Positions 1 to 5,842 of a stretch of 14,421 nucleotides of DNA are shown here, piece by piece. Numbering within the stretch: position 1 is the stretch's first letter; every line of letters starts with the position of its first letter. The position numbers and the translations under genes were made by a program. Source of the DNA: Acidimicrobiales bacterium (lineage in GTDB: Bacteria > Actinomycetota > Acidimicrobiia > Acidimicrobiales > RAAP-2); assembly GCA_017883125.1 (NCBI GenBank), contig JADGOD010000151.1:1-14421 (forward strand). Direction: 5' to 3'. The notes beneath the pieces are model-generated. The model was not told the origin of the DNA, did not search any database, and saw only the letters and a list, made by a program, of their open reading frames with translations.

Positions 1-650
1 ATCTCGCGGACGAAGTGGGCCCCGACGACGTCGAGCGCCGGCGTCTCCGATGCGAGCACCCACCCGTTCTCCAAACGGCCGAGGCACAGCGGACGGAACC
101 CGTAGGGGTCCCGCACTCCGTAGACGTGCGCTCCGTCGAGCAGCGTCAGCGAGAAGGCCCCCTCGACGTGGGCCAGCGAGTCACGCAGCGCGTCCTTGAG
201 GGTGCCGCCCTCTGCGGCGTGCTCGTCGAAGGTGTGCGACACGAGCTCGGCGAGCACGTCGGAGTCGGTCAAGCCGATCCCCGGAAGCGTGCCGAGCCGG
301 TCGGACAGCTCCTCGGTGTTGGTGAGGTTCCCGTTGTGCGCCAGCGCGAAGCCGCTCAGGCCGACAGAGCGGAAGACGGGCTGAGCACTGCGCCAATCGC
401 CCGAGCCGGCGGTCGAGTACCGGGTGTGGCCGATCGCCAGGTTCCCGCTCAGGCTCTGGAGGGTTCGGTCGTCGAAGACGGCGGCGACGAGGCCGTTGTC
501 CTTGACCACGGTGATGGTCTCACCCTCGGCCACGGCGATCCCGGCCGACTCCTGACCACGGTGCTGGAGGGCGAAGATGCCGTCGAAGGTCAGATGAGCG
601 ATGTCCTCGCCCGGCGCGTAGATGCCAAAGACACCGCAGGCCTCCTTCAT
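1..650 (-). CDS. purF: Amidophosphoribosyltransferase, N-terminal part (cut by window edge)
   Basis: Catalyses the first committed step of purine synthesis, PRPP + glutamine to 5-phosphoribosylamine, in the cytosol. Only the first 216 codons are visible, covering the N-terminal-nucleophile glutaminase domain. Seen motifs: MKEACGVFGIYAPGED with the presumed nucleophile Cys5 after a four-residue leader, LQHRGQESAGIAV (about 28-40), GHTRYSTAG (74-82), AHNGNLTN (104-111), TDSDVLAE (128-135) and RDPYGFRPL (180-188). The family normally continues with a phosphoribosyltransferase domain, here outside the window. Start: ATG at 650 with GGAGGGGG about 6 nt upstream; the frame stays open upstream but offers no nearby ATG or GTG. 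The Cys follows a short cleavable propeptide in the Bacillus/actinobacterial type, so autoprocessing is expected from family knowledge. Divergent from the PHP gene at 782. A 14-nt palindrome (670-683) lies 19 nt before the start and could control it. Confidence 0.96.
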   Translation of the reverse strand, partial: MKEACGVFGIYAPGEDIAHLTFDGIFALQHRGQESAGIAVAEGETITVVKDNGLVAAVFDDRTLQSLSGNLAIGHTRYSTAGSGDWRSAQPVFRSVGLSGFALAHNGNLTNTEELSDRLGTLPGIGLTDSDVLAELVSHTFDEHAAEGGTLKDALRDSLAHVEGAFSLTLLDGAHVYGVRDPYGFRPLCLGRLENGWVLASETPALDVVGAHFVRE

Positions 651-669
651 GAGACGCCCCCTCCGCGCA

Positions 670-683
670 GAGAGGACCCTCTC
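670..683. promoter_or_regulatory. Palindromic operator candidate upstream of purF
   Basis: The sequence GAGAGGACCCTCTC is two perfect 6-nt half-sites (GAGAGG / CCTCTC) around AC. It lies 19 nt upstream of the purF ATG, just above the ribosome binding site, in the 131-nt divergent purF/PHP spacer. Twelve of its bases (GAGAGGACCCTC) match GAGAGAACCCTC upstream of purA with one difference. A partial GAGGGT element lies further up (minus strand, about 738-731). That it is a binding site is inferred from symmetry and recurrence; no regulator gene is visible. Confidence 0.45.
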
Positions 684-768
684 GAAAACAGGATTCGGTG
701 CTCGGTGGTGCCGCCGGTCATCGCACTCATCACCCTCCCACTCTAGGGACGATGTCGCGTCCGCCCGG

Positions 769-774
769 TACCGT
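769..774 (+). promoter_or_regulatory. -10 element for a leaderless PHP transcript
   Basis: TACCGT fits the actinobacterial TANNNT -10 form. Its last base is 8 nt before the GTG at 782, so transcription would begin at or next to the start codon and give a leaderless mRNA. No Shine-Dalgarno sequence precedes the GTG and no convincing -35 is visible, both common for leaderless actinobacterial genes. Confidence 0.4.
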
Positions 775-781
775 GGTTGTT

Positions 782-1711
782 GTGATCGACCTCCACATGC
801 ACTCGACCGTCTCCGACGGGACCGACGGTCCGGGGGAATTGGCCCGTTTGGTCGTCGCTGCCGGCCTCTCGGCGGCGTCCCTGACGGACCACGACTCGAT
901 CGGGGGGCACGCCGCGTTTGCCGAGGTCCTCGCCGGTTCCGGGGTGGAGTTCGTGCCCGGCTGCGAGATCTCGTGCCTCCACGCCCCCTCCGGGTTGAGC
1001 GCCCACGTGCTCTGCTACTTCCTCGGTCCTGACACCTCTCCCCTCCACGAGACCCTGGCCGTCCTGCGCACCGACAGGGCGACGAGGAACACCCAGCTCC
1101 TCGAGCGCCTGGGCGAGCTCGGCTTCGACCAGGTCAGCGCCGAGCAGATCGAGGATCGGGCGGGCAAGCCCCTGGTCGAGGCCGGGCGGCCCCACTTCGC
1201 CGAGTCCGTCCTGGCCTCGTACCCCGGAAGGTTCGCCACCGTGAACGAGGTCTTCTCCCGCCTGCTCGCCCGAGGCCAGCCGGCCTACATCCCCAAGGCC
1301 CACGTCACGGTGGGCCAGGCGTCACGCGAGGCTGCGGCATCGGGGGCGGTCGCTGTCATCGCCCACCCGATCATCACCTTCTGCCCCCTGCGCGACGGGG
1401 TTCCGTGGTCGATCGACGAGCAGCGTGAGCACCTCGACGAGATCTTCGCCGGGCTGGCGGCGGACGGTGTCGTCGGCGCCGAGGCGTACTACTCGCGTCA
1501 CAGCCCCGAGCAGATCGCGATGGTGGTCGAGCTGTGCGAGCGCCACGACCTCGTCCCCACCGGCGGCTCCGACTACCACGGCTCGATCAAGCCAGACCTC
1601 GGGGTCGGCGTGGGCATCGTGGCAAACAAGGGCACCTCGTCAGAGCTCCGCGTCCCCGACAGCGCGCTCGCCGCGCTGAAGGCCCGACGACCTCAGAGCA
1701 CCGCTCGCTGA
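782..1711 (+). CDS. PHP-domain metal-dependent phosphoesterase (TrpH/YciV-like)
   Basis: Predicted Mn/Zn-dependent phosphoesterase of the polymerase-and-histidinol-phosphatase superfamily. Characterised relatives (E. coli YciV/RNase AM and similar proteins) hydrolyse nucleoside 3',5'-bisphosphates or short 5'-phosphorylated RNA. All PHP metal motifs are present in the 309-residue product: DLHMHSTVSDG (3-13; His5, His7, Asp12), LTDHD (34-38), PGCEIS (Glu62), SAHVLCY (His75), IAHPI (His195), YYSRHSPEQ (His240) and GGSDYHG (Asp264, His266). RPHFAESVL (137-144) fits this subfamily. Start: GTG at 782 puts the first metal motif right at the N terminus as in relatives and has a leaderless -10. An in-frame ATG at 752 with AGGGA close by is the alternative and would add ten residues. 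It is divergent from purF and convergent with purL (19 nt between stops), splitting purL from purF. A role clearing nucleotide by-products is possible, but the purine link rests only on location. Confidence 0.88.
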   Translation: MIDLHMHSTVSDGTDGPGELARLVVAAGLSAASLTDHDSIGGHAAFAEVLAGSGVEFVPGCEISCLHAPSGLSAHVLCYFLGPDTSPLHETLAVLRTDRATRNTQLLERLGELGFDQVSAEQIEDRAGKPLVEAGRPHFAESVLASYPGRFATVNEVFSRLLARGQPAYIPKAHVTVGQASREAAASGAVAVIAHPIITFCPLRDGVPWSIDEQREHLDEIFAGLAADGVVGAEAYYSRHSPEQIAMVVELCERHDLVPTGGSDYHGSIKPDLGVGVGIVANKGTSSELRVPDSALAALKARRPQSTAR

Positions 1712-1735
1712 GCCTTCCTCCGCGGGGCTCTCAGC
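1707..1735. terminator. Possible bidirectional terminator between the PHP gene and purL
   Basis: GCTGAGCC (1707-1714) can pair with GGCTCTCAGC (1726-1735) with a 2-nt bulge. The structure covers both stop codons of the convergent genes. There is no T-tract, and pairing is imperfect, so this is a weak call supported mainly by position. Confidence 0.3.
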
Positions 1736-4019
1736 CGGCTGCGTCGAGCGCCTTGACGAGCGCTCCCGTCGACTGAGCGCTCAGCGCGTCCACCGACACC
1801 TCCAGAAGCCCGTCGAGGACGAGCGAGGCGCCACCGACCATCCCGAGGACGACGGCCGGCACGTCGGCGGCCGTCGCAGTGGCGAGGAGGGCCTCGACGT
1901 CATCGGTGGTGGCCACGAAGCGGCCCGGACGCTCGCAGAACGCCTCGGCCACGCCGTCGAGCCCGGACAGCGATGCGCCGATGCCGCCGGCGATGGCCAT
2001 CTCGGCGGTGGCGACCGCCACGCCTCCCGAACCGACATCGTGAATCGACCCGAGGAGACCCGGCTTGCCCGCGGCATGGGTCGCCACCAGCGACGAGACC
2101 AGGGTGCAGGCGCGAGCATGGGCCTCGAGGTCGAGGTCGAAGAGCCTCCCGCCCCGTCGACCCAGCACGTCGACAGCCAGCCGGCTCCCGGCCAGCGGGT
2201 GGTGCGACTCCCCGGGGGCCGATCGGGCTCCGAGGAGGACGACCGACTCGCCCTCGTGCCAATCGAACGACGGTGGGCGGCTGACGAGCACGTCGAGGAG
2301 ACCGAGCGTCCCGATCACCGGGGTGGGATCGATGTCGATACCACCAGACTCGTTGTACAGCGAGACGTTCCCGCCGATGACCGGCAGGCCGAGCGCGGTG
2401 CAGGCCTCGGCCATCCCATCGATCGACTCGGAGAGCTGCCACATCACCTCAGGGTGCTCGGGGTTCCCGAAGTTCAGACAGTTCACCACCGCCACCGACG
2501 TCGCACCGGTGACCGCCACGTTGGCCATCCCCTCGGCCACGGTGGCCGAGGTCGCCTTGCGGGGATCGAGAGCGCACCAACGGGGGTTCGAGTCGGTCGA
2601 GAGCGCCATGCCCTTGGTGGAGGACGGCAGCCCCGGGCCGGCCAGGCGGAGCAGTGCGGCGTCCGCCCCTGGTCCGATGACGGTGTTCAAGAAGAGCTGG
2701 TGGTCGTACTGGCGGTAGACCGGCGCCGGGTCCATCAGCAGCGAGAGGAGTGCGGCGGTCGCATCGATGCCGGCCGCGTCGGCGGTCGGGTCGTCGGCAA
2801 GGATCGCCGCTCGCTGCGACGGCTCGGCCATCGGCCGGTTGTAGAGGGGGGCGTCGTCGGCCAGCGATGCGGCGGGCACGTCGGCGAGGATCTGGCCGTC
2901 GAACCCGTCGCGGATCCGCAGCTGGCCGATCGGCTCGCCGTCGGCGTCGTACTCGGGGTCGGTGACCCGACCGACGACCGCGCAGCGGACCTCCCAACGC
3001 GCACAGAGTTCCTCGACCTTCGGCATCGACTCGGGCGTGACGATGGCGAGCATCCGCTCCTGGCTCTCGGAGGTCATGACCTCCCACGGCTCCATCCCCG
3101 GCTCGCGGCGGGGAACAGCCGAGACGTCGACGTCCATCCCGACCCGGCCACGGGCCGCCGTCTCTGAGGTGGCGCACGCAAGTCCCGCACCACCGAGGTC
3201 CTGGATCCCGACCACGAGTCCCTCATCGAGCAGCGCGAGGCAGGCCTCGATGAGGCGCTTCTCCTCATAGGGGTCACCGACCTGGACGCTCGGTCGCTTG
3301 GCGTCATCGAGGCTGGCCGCCCCGTCCTCGCCGTCGAAGCCGGCCGACGCGAGCACGGAGACTCCGCCGATCCCATCGCGGCCGGTCGACGAGCCGAGCA
3401 GGACCGCGAGGTTCCCGGTCCCGGATGCCTGGCCGAGGACGAGGCGCTCGACGGGGAGCGCACCCACGCAGAGCACGTTGACCAGCGGGTTGGTCTGGTA
3501 GCAGCGGTCGAAGGTCAGCTCACCGCCCACGGTCGGGACGCCGACCGAGTTGCCGTAGTTCGAGATCCCGCCCACCACGCCCTCGACGAGCCACCGCTGG
3601 CGCGCGTCATCGGGGACACCGAAGAAGAGTGGGTCCATGATCGCCAGGGGGCGTGCCCCCATCGTGAAGATGTCGCGGAGGATCCCGCCGACGCCCGTGG
3701 CCGCGCCCTGGTGGGGCTCGATGGCCGAGGGGTGGTTGTGGCTCTCGATCCGGATCGCCACGGCGATCCCGTCGCCGGCGTCGACCACGCCGGCGTTCTC
3801 GCCGGGACCCACCAGGACGGTCGGACCTTCGGTGGGCAGGCGCTTCAGGTGGATCCGTGACGACTTGTACGAGCAGTGCTCCGACCACATGACGCCATAG
3901 AGCGCCAGCTCGAGAGAGTTCGGCTGGCGGCCGAGGACGTCGACGATCTCGCCGAACTCCGAATCGGTCAGCCCGAGTGCACGGTGCAGCGGCTCTTCGG
4001 ACGGGGAGTTGGTGGCCAT
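1731..4019 (-). CDS. purL: Phosphoribosylformylglycinamidine (FGAM) synthase, synthetase subunit
   Basis: ATP-dependent amidation of FGAR to FGAM, step four of purine synthesis. At 762 residues it is the small PurL form, which lacks a glutaminase domain and works with PurS and PurQ, both encoded upstream on the same strand. Seen: MWSEHCSYKSS (44-54), IESHNHPSAIEPHQGAATGVGG (91-112), the central active-site and nucleotide segment; then GIQDLGGAGL, a second-half GGNVSLYNE and HDVGSGGVAVATAEMA, matching the duplicated AIR-synthetase-like fold. Start: ATG at 4019. No good Shine-Dalgarno precedes it, but a TAAGTT -10 ends 7 nt before the A, which suggests leaderless transcription. The gene is separated from purQ by a plus-strand gene and a 464-nt spacer, so it needs its own promoter. 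That spacer contains repeats that may regulate it. It is convergent with the PHP gene. Confidence 0.97.
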   Translation of the reverse strand: MATNSPSEEPLHRALGLTDSEFGEIVDVLGRQPNSLELALYGVMWSEHCSYKSSRIHLKRLPTEGPTVLVGPGENAGVVDAGDGIAVAIRIESHNHPSAIEPHQGAATGVGGILRDIFTMGARPLAIMDPLFFGVPDDARQRWLVEGVVGGISNYGNSVGVPTVGGELTFDRCYQTNPLVNVLCVGALPVERLVLGQASGTGNLAVLLGSSTGRDGIGGVSVLASAGFDGEDGAASLDDAKRPSVQVGDPYEEKRLIEACLALLDEGLVVGIQDLGGAGLACATSETAARGRVGMDVDVSAVPRREPGMEPWEVMTSESQERMLAIVTPESMPKVEELCARWEVRCAVVGRVTDPEYDADGEPIGQLRIRDGFDGQILADVPAASLADDAPLYNRPMAEPSQRAAILADDPTADAAGIDATAALLSLLMDPAPVYRQYDHQLFLNTVIGPGADAALLRLAGPGLPSSTKGMALSTDSNPRWCALDPRKATSATVAEGMANVAVTGATSVAVVNCLNFGNPEHPEVMWQLSESIDGMAEACTALGLPVIGGNVSLYNESGGIDIDPTPVIGTLGLLDVLVSRPPSFDWHEGESVVLLGARSAPGESHHPLAGSRLAVDVLGRRGGRLFDLDLEAHARACTLVSSLVATHAAGKPGLLGSIHDVGSGGVAVATAEMAIAGGIGASLSGLDGVAEAFCERPGRFVATTDDVEALLATATAADVPAVVLGMVGGASLVLDGLLEVSVDALSAQSTGALVKALDAAG

Positions 4020-4025
4020 CTCCCA

Positions 4026-4031
4026 AACTTA
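4026..4031 (-). promoter_or_regulatory. -10 element for leaderless purL transcription
   Basis: On the minus strand TAAGTT is followed by six bases and then the ATG of purL. The A of the start codon is therefore at the expected +1. CTGAGG, 17 nt further upstream, is a poor -35. The alternative is a start in the AT-rich island with a leader of roughly 300 nt, for example from the minus-strand TATGAT at 4328-4323. Confidence 0.4.
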
Positions 4032-4118
4032 CCTTGGCCGCTTGGAGTCCTCAGCGGAGGAGCAGCCGGCTGGTCTCCGCCCCCGAGCTGTGCGTGAAGG
4101 CGGATTCCGAGGTCTGTC

Positions 4119-4129
4119 AGAGAACCCCT
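4119..4129. promoter_or_regulatory. purA-leader-like motif upstream of purL
   Basis: AGAGAACCCCT shares the nine bases AGAGAACCC with the right-hand arm upstream of purA (10748-10761). It is flanked by CTGT/ACAG, giving a small dyad. It lies 100 nt before purL. As a single short match it could be chance, since GGGTTCTC also occurs inside the purQ coding sequence. Confidence 0.25.
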
Positions 4130-4210
4130 ACAGAAACCTCCGGTCAGCGTCGAAGGACTCTCAACGGTCCTCCACTATGGATAACGCCCAATCGGAGCAC
4201 CTCTCGCCCT

Positions 4211-4280
4211 TGACGATCGTCGATGAGAGGATTCTCATACTCCGAATAGGCCGATGACGATCCCGTGATGAGAGGTTCTC
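4211..4280. repeat. Two tandem imperfect 26-nt repeats carrying dyads, upstream of purL
   Basis: Copy 1 is 4211-4236 and copy 2 is 4255-4280, a period of 44 nt. Both start TGACGATC, then have three or four variable bases, then GATGAGAGG, then TTCTC (copy 1 has one extra A before TTCTC). About 22 positions agree. In copy 1 the end forms a perfect dyad ATGAGA-GGAT-TCTCAT (4223-4238); in copy 2 GAGA-GGT-TCTC (4270-4280). A degenerate relative, CGTCGAAGGACTCTCA, starts at 4148. The layout suggests tandem operators, or hairpins if transcribed as the purL leader. Confidence 0.5.
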
Positions 4281-4326
4281 GACCGTTGGGAAGCATGAGC
4301 CTGCAAAGGATCCCGGGAAACAATCA

Positions 4327-4332
4327 TATAAT
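4327..4332 (+). promoter_or_regulatory. Perfect TATAAT -10 candidate for the small basic protein gene
   Basis: An exact TATAAT lies in the AT-rich island, 151 nt before the ATG at 4484. A start about 7 nt downstream would give a leader near 145 nt. No good -35 sits at 16-18 nt (CTGCAA is 20 nt upstream). It overlaps the dyad 4330-4343, which could be an operator. AT-rich DNA produces such matches readily, so confidence is modest. Confidence 0.35.
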
Positions 4333-4383
4333 TCTTAGGAATTTCAGGTATAGAGCGGCATCAGGAGTCGATTTCCATAAGTA

Positions 4384-4407
4384 TGATGAAGTGGCATAAA
4401 GTCATCA
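4384..4407. promoter_or_regulatory. Dyad TGATGA / TCATCA in the AT-rich leader
   Basis: Six-base perfect inverted repeat separated by 12 nt, located about 77 nt before the small basic protein gene and downstream of its candidate promoter. The spacing suits either a dimeric regulator or a weak RNA hairpin. Function is inferred from symmetry alone. Confidence 0.3.
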
Positions 4408-4483
4408 ATAGCATGACGTACATCTCTCGCCAGTTCCGGTGATTGAAGTTCTGTGCACCTAACCCCCCAAAGGAGCCGTCCAA

Positions 4484-4900
4484 ATGAGCCCAGCACCCAA
4501 GTCAACGATGACCAAGGAGCACAAGGACGCCCTCGCCCAAGGACGACGTGAGGGCGCCGCTGTGCGCAAGTACCTCGAGGCGATCGCCGCCAGCCGCGGG
4601 AAGCGGGGCCGCAAGCGCACCCCGACCTCGGTGGAGCGTCGGATCAACGCCATCAACGCCGAGCTCGTCACGGCGGACGCTCTTGACGCCCTTCTCCTCC
4701 GCCAGGAGCGCAAGGACCTCGAAGCGGAGCTCAAGCGGCTCTCGTCGACCCTCGATCTCAAGAAGCTCGAGAAGGACTTCATCTCCTCGGCCAAGGCCTA
4801 TGGGGAGCGCAAGGGGATCGACTACTCCACCTGGCGCGAGGCGGGCGTGATGCCGGCGGTCTTGATCAAGGCGGGCGTCAAGCGCACCCGTCGGGCCTAG
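4484..4900 (+). CDS. Small basic protein of unknown function, conserved-looking
   Basis: 138 residues, very rich in Lys and Arg, with no signal peptide or membrane segment. The start is well supported: AAAGGAG (4469-4475) with an 8-nt gap to ATG. Layout: a basic helix (MTKEHKDALAQGRREGAAVRKYLEAI, 9-34); an AT-hook-like RGKRGRKRTP patch (38-47); a predicted helical hairpin or coiled coil (48-98, with ERRINAINAEL and LRQERKDLEAELKRL); and a C-terminal segment KAYGERKGIDYSTWREAGV (104-122). It resembles hypothetical proteins I have seen in many actinobacteria, but I cannot name the family. The RGR patch and the G..KGI.Y..WRE.GV tail faintly recall nucleoid-associated Lsr2-type DNA binding, which is inference only. 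It sits against the pur strand, convergent with purQ (19 nt between stops), and is preceded by an AT-rich island it might bind. RNA binding is an equally open possibility. Confidence 0.85.
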   Translation: MSPAPKSTMTKEHKDALAQGRREGAAVRKYLEAIAASRGKRGRKRTPTSVERRINAINAELVTADALDALLLRQERKDLEAELKRLSSTLDLKKLEKDFISSAKAYGERKGIDYSTWREAGVMPAVLIKAGVKRTRRA

Positions 4901-4910
4901 AGAGGTCCCG
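4892..4910. terminator. Weak hairpin between the small basic protein gene and purQ
   Basis: CGGGCC (4892-4897) pairs with GGTCCCG (4904-4910) with one bulged T and a six-base loop, spanning the plus-strand stop codon in the convergent junction. There is no T-tract. Position favours a terminator serving both directions; structure alone is weak. Confidence 0.25.
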
Positions 4911-4919
4911 CCGAGCCGC

Positions 4920-5591
4920 TCAGGCGACTGCGGCGGCCGACAGCAGCGAAGAGAGCAGGACGAGGCCGTCCTCGGACCCGAGCAGTGGCGACGACGCCCG
5001 CTCCGGGTGCGGCATCAGGCCCACGACGTTGCCCGCTTCGTTCGAGATCCCGGCGATGTCGTCGAGCGAGCCGTTGGGGTTCTCGACGTAGCGGAGCACG
5101 ATCCGGTCCTCGTCGCGCAGCTGGCGCAGCGTCTCGAGGTCGCAGGTGTAGCTCCCCGAGAAGTGGTTGATCGGCACCACGAGCTCCTGGCCGAGCTCGG
5201 CGCCGCTGGTGAGCACCGACCGGGTCGAGGTGACCCTCAGAACCGCGGACTCGCAGAGGAACGTGAGCCCCCGGTTCTTCTGGAGCGCTCCAGGGAGCAG
5301 GTGGGCCTCGCAGAGCACCTGGAAGCCGTTGCAGATCCCGACCACCGGTCCACCGTCGCTGGCGAATGCGGACACCGCCTCCATGATAGGGCTGAACCGG
5401 GCGATGGCCCCGGGGCGCAGGTAGTCCCCGTGAGCGAATCCGCCGGGGAGCACGAGTGCATCGAGCCCCTGGAGCGAGGTCTCGGTGTGGAAGACGAGGC
5501 GGGCGTCGGCCCCGAGGCGCTCGAGTGCCTCGACGGCGTCGTGCTCGCAGTTAGTTCCGGGGAAGACGATGACGCCGACGGTTCCAGACAT
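4920..5591 (-). CDS. purQ: FGAM synthase, glutaminase subunit
   Basis: Class I glutamine amidotransferase (223 residues, usual family length) that supplies ammonia to PurL for the FGAR to FGAM step. Seen: PGTNCEHDA (11-19), LVLPGGFAHGDYLRPG (47-61) with the oxyanion-strand glycines, the nucleophile elbow GICNGFQ (85-91; Cys87), KNRGLTFLCES (105-114) and the catalytic MPHPERA (193-199; His195, Glu197). The triad is complete. Start: ATG at 5591, sharing its A with the TGA of purS (TGATG), so translation is very likely coupled to purS. It is the last gene of the purA-purQ run. In many actinobacteria purL follows at once; here a convergent plus-strand gene intervenes. Confidence 0.97.
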   Translation of the reverse strand: MSGTVGVIVFPGTNCEHDAVEALERLGADARLVFHTETSLQGLDALVLPGGFAHGDYLRPGAIARFSPIMEAVSAFASDGGPVVGICNGFQVLCEAHLLPGALQKNRGLTFLCESAVLRVTSTRSVLTSGAELGQELVVPINHFSGSYTCDLETLRQLRDEDRIVLRYVENPNGSLDDIAGISNEAGNVVGLMPHPERASSPLLGSEDGLVLLSSLLSAAAVA

Positions 5592-5842
5592 CAGGCCGGG
5601 GTGACCTCGATGACGCTCTCCTCGATCACCGGGTTGGCCAAGAGCCGGTCCGCCAGCGCCGCGGCATGTGATCGAGCCGTCTCGAGATCAGCGGCGTCGA
5701 GCTCGACGAGGAACGATCGCCCTGCTCGGACCGAGGCGATGCCGTCGAAACCGAGCGCAGGCAGCGCCCGCTCGATGGTTGCTCCCTCAGGATCGGCGAT
5801 CCCCGGGCGGAGCCGGACCTCTACTCGCGCAACGAACCTCAC
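5591..5842 (-). CDS. purS: FGAM synthase, PurS subunit
   Basis: Small bridging subunit that joins PurQ and PurL in the FGAM synthase complex. With a GTG start at 5842 it is 83 residues, the usual length. Seen: ARVEVRLRPGIADPEGATI (4-22), a start typical of PurS, then ALPALGFDGIASVRAGRSFLVEL (26-48) and the closing LLANPVIEESVIE. The GTG overlaps the purC stop as GTGA, which is why I prefer it to the in-frame ATG at 5860. The ATG would add six residues (MVRSLV) inside purC and has no better ribosome binding site. Coupled downstream to purQ through TGATG. Confidence 0.93.
   Translation of the reverse strand: MRFVARVEVRLRPGIADPEGATIERALPALGFDGIASVRAGRSFLVELDAADLETARSHAAALADRLLANPVIEESVIEVTPA

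Larger units (their letters stand above)
4020..4483. other. 464-nt divergent spacer between purL and the small basic protein gene
   Basis: No credible gene: the short open frames lack ribosome binding sites and coding character. From purL outward it holds a -10 at 4026-4031; a purA-leader-like element AGAGAACCCCT (4119-4129); a small hairpin AGGAC/GTCCT (4154-4171); two tandem imperfect repeats (4211-4236, 4255-4280); a perfect TATAAT (4327-4332) overlapping the dyad AATTC-TTAG-GAATT (4330-4343); and a dyad TGATGA/TCATCA (4384-4407). The stretch 4321-4450 has 52 G or C in 130 bases (40%), far below its surroundings. No tRNA or known riboswitch fold was recognised. Confidence 0.75.

Noticed and set aside
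698..781. Longer N terminus for the PHP protein (GTG 698 or ATG 752)
   Set aside because: The added residues do not resemble the family, and 698 would run into the purF leader. ATG 752 remains a minor alternative.
4020..4483. tRNA, purine riboswitch or small ORF in the long spacer
   Set aside because: GGTTCTCGACC near 4275 looked like a T-arm, but no cloverleaf forms around it. No purine-riboswitch core was recognised. Short open frames have no start signals.
4484..4900. Mobile element between purQ and purL
   Set aside because: No transposase or integrase motifs, terminal inverted repeats or target duplications. The small protein is GC-rich like the host genes.
5070..5085. Another copy of the pur leader motif (GGGGTTCTCGAC) in purQ
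   Set aside because: It lies inside a coding region and reads as conserved PurQ residues (VENPNG). It is kept as a warning that short versions of the motif occur by chance.
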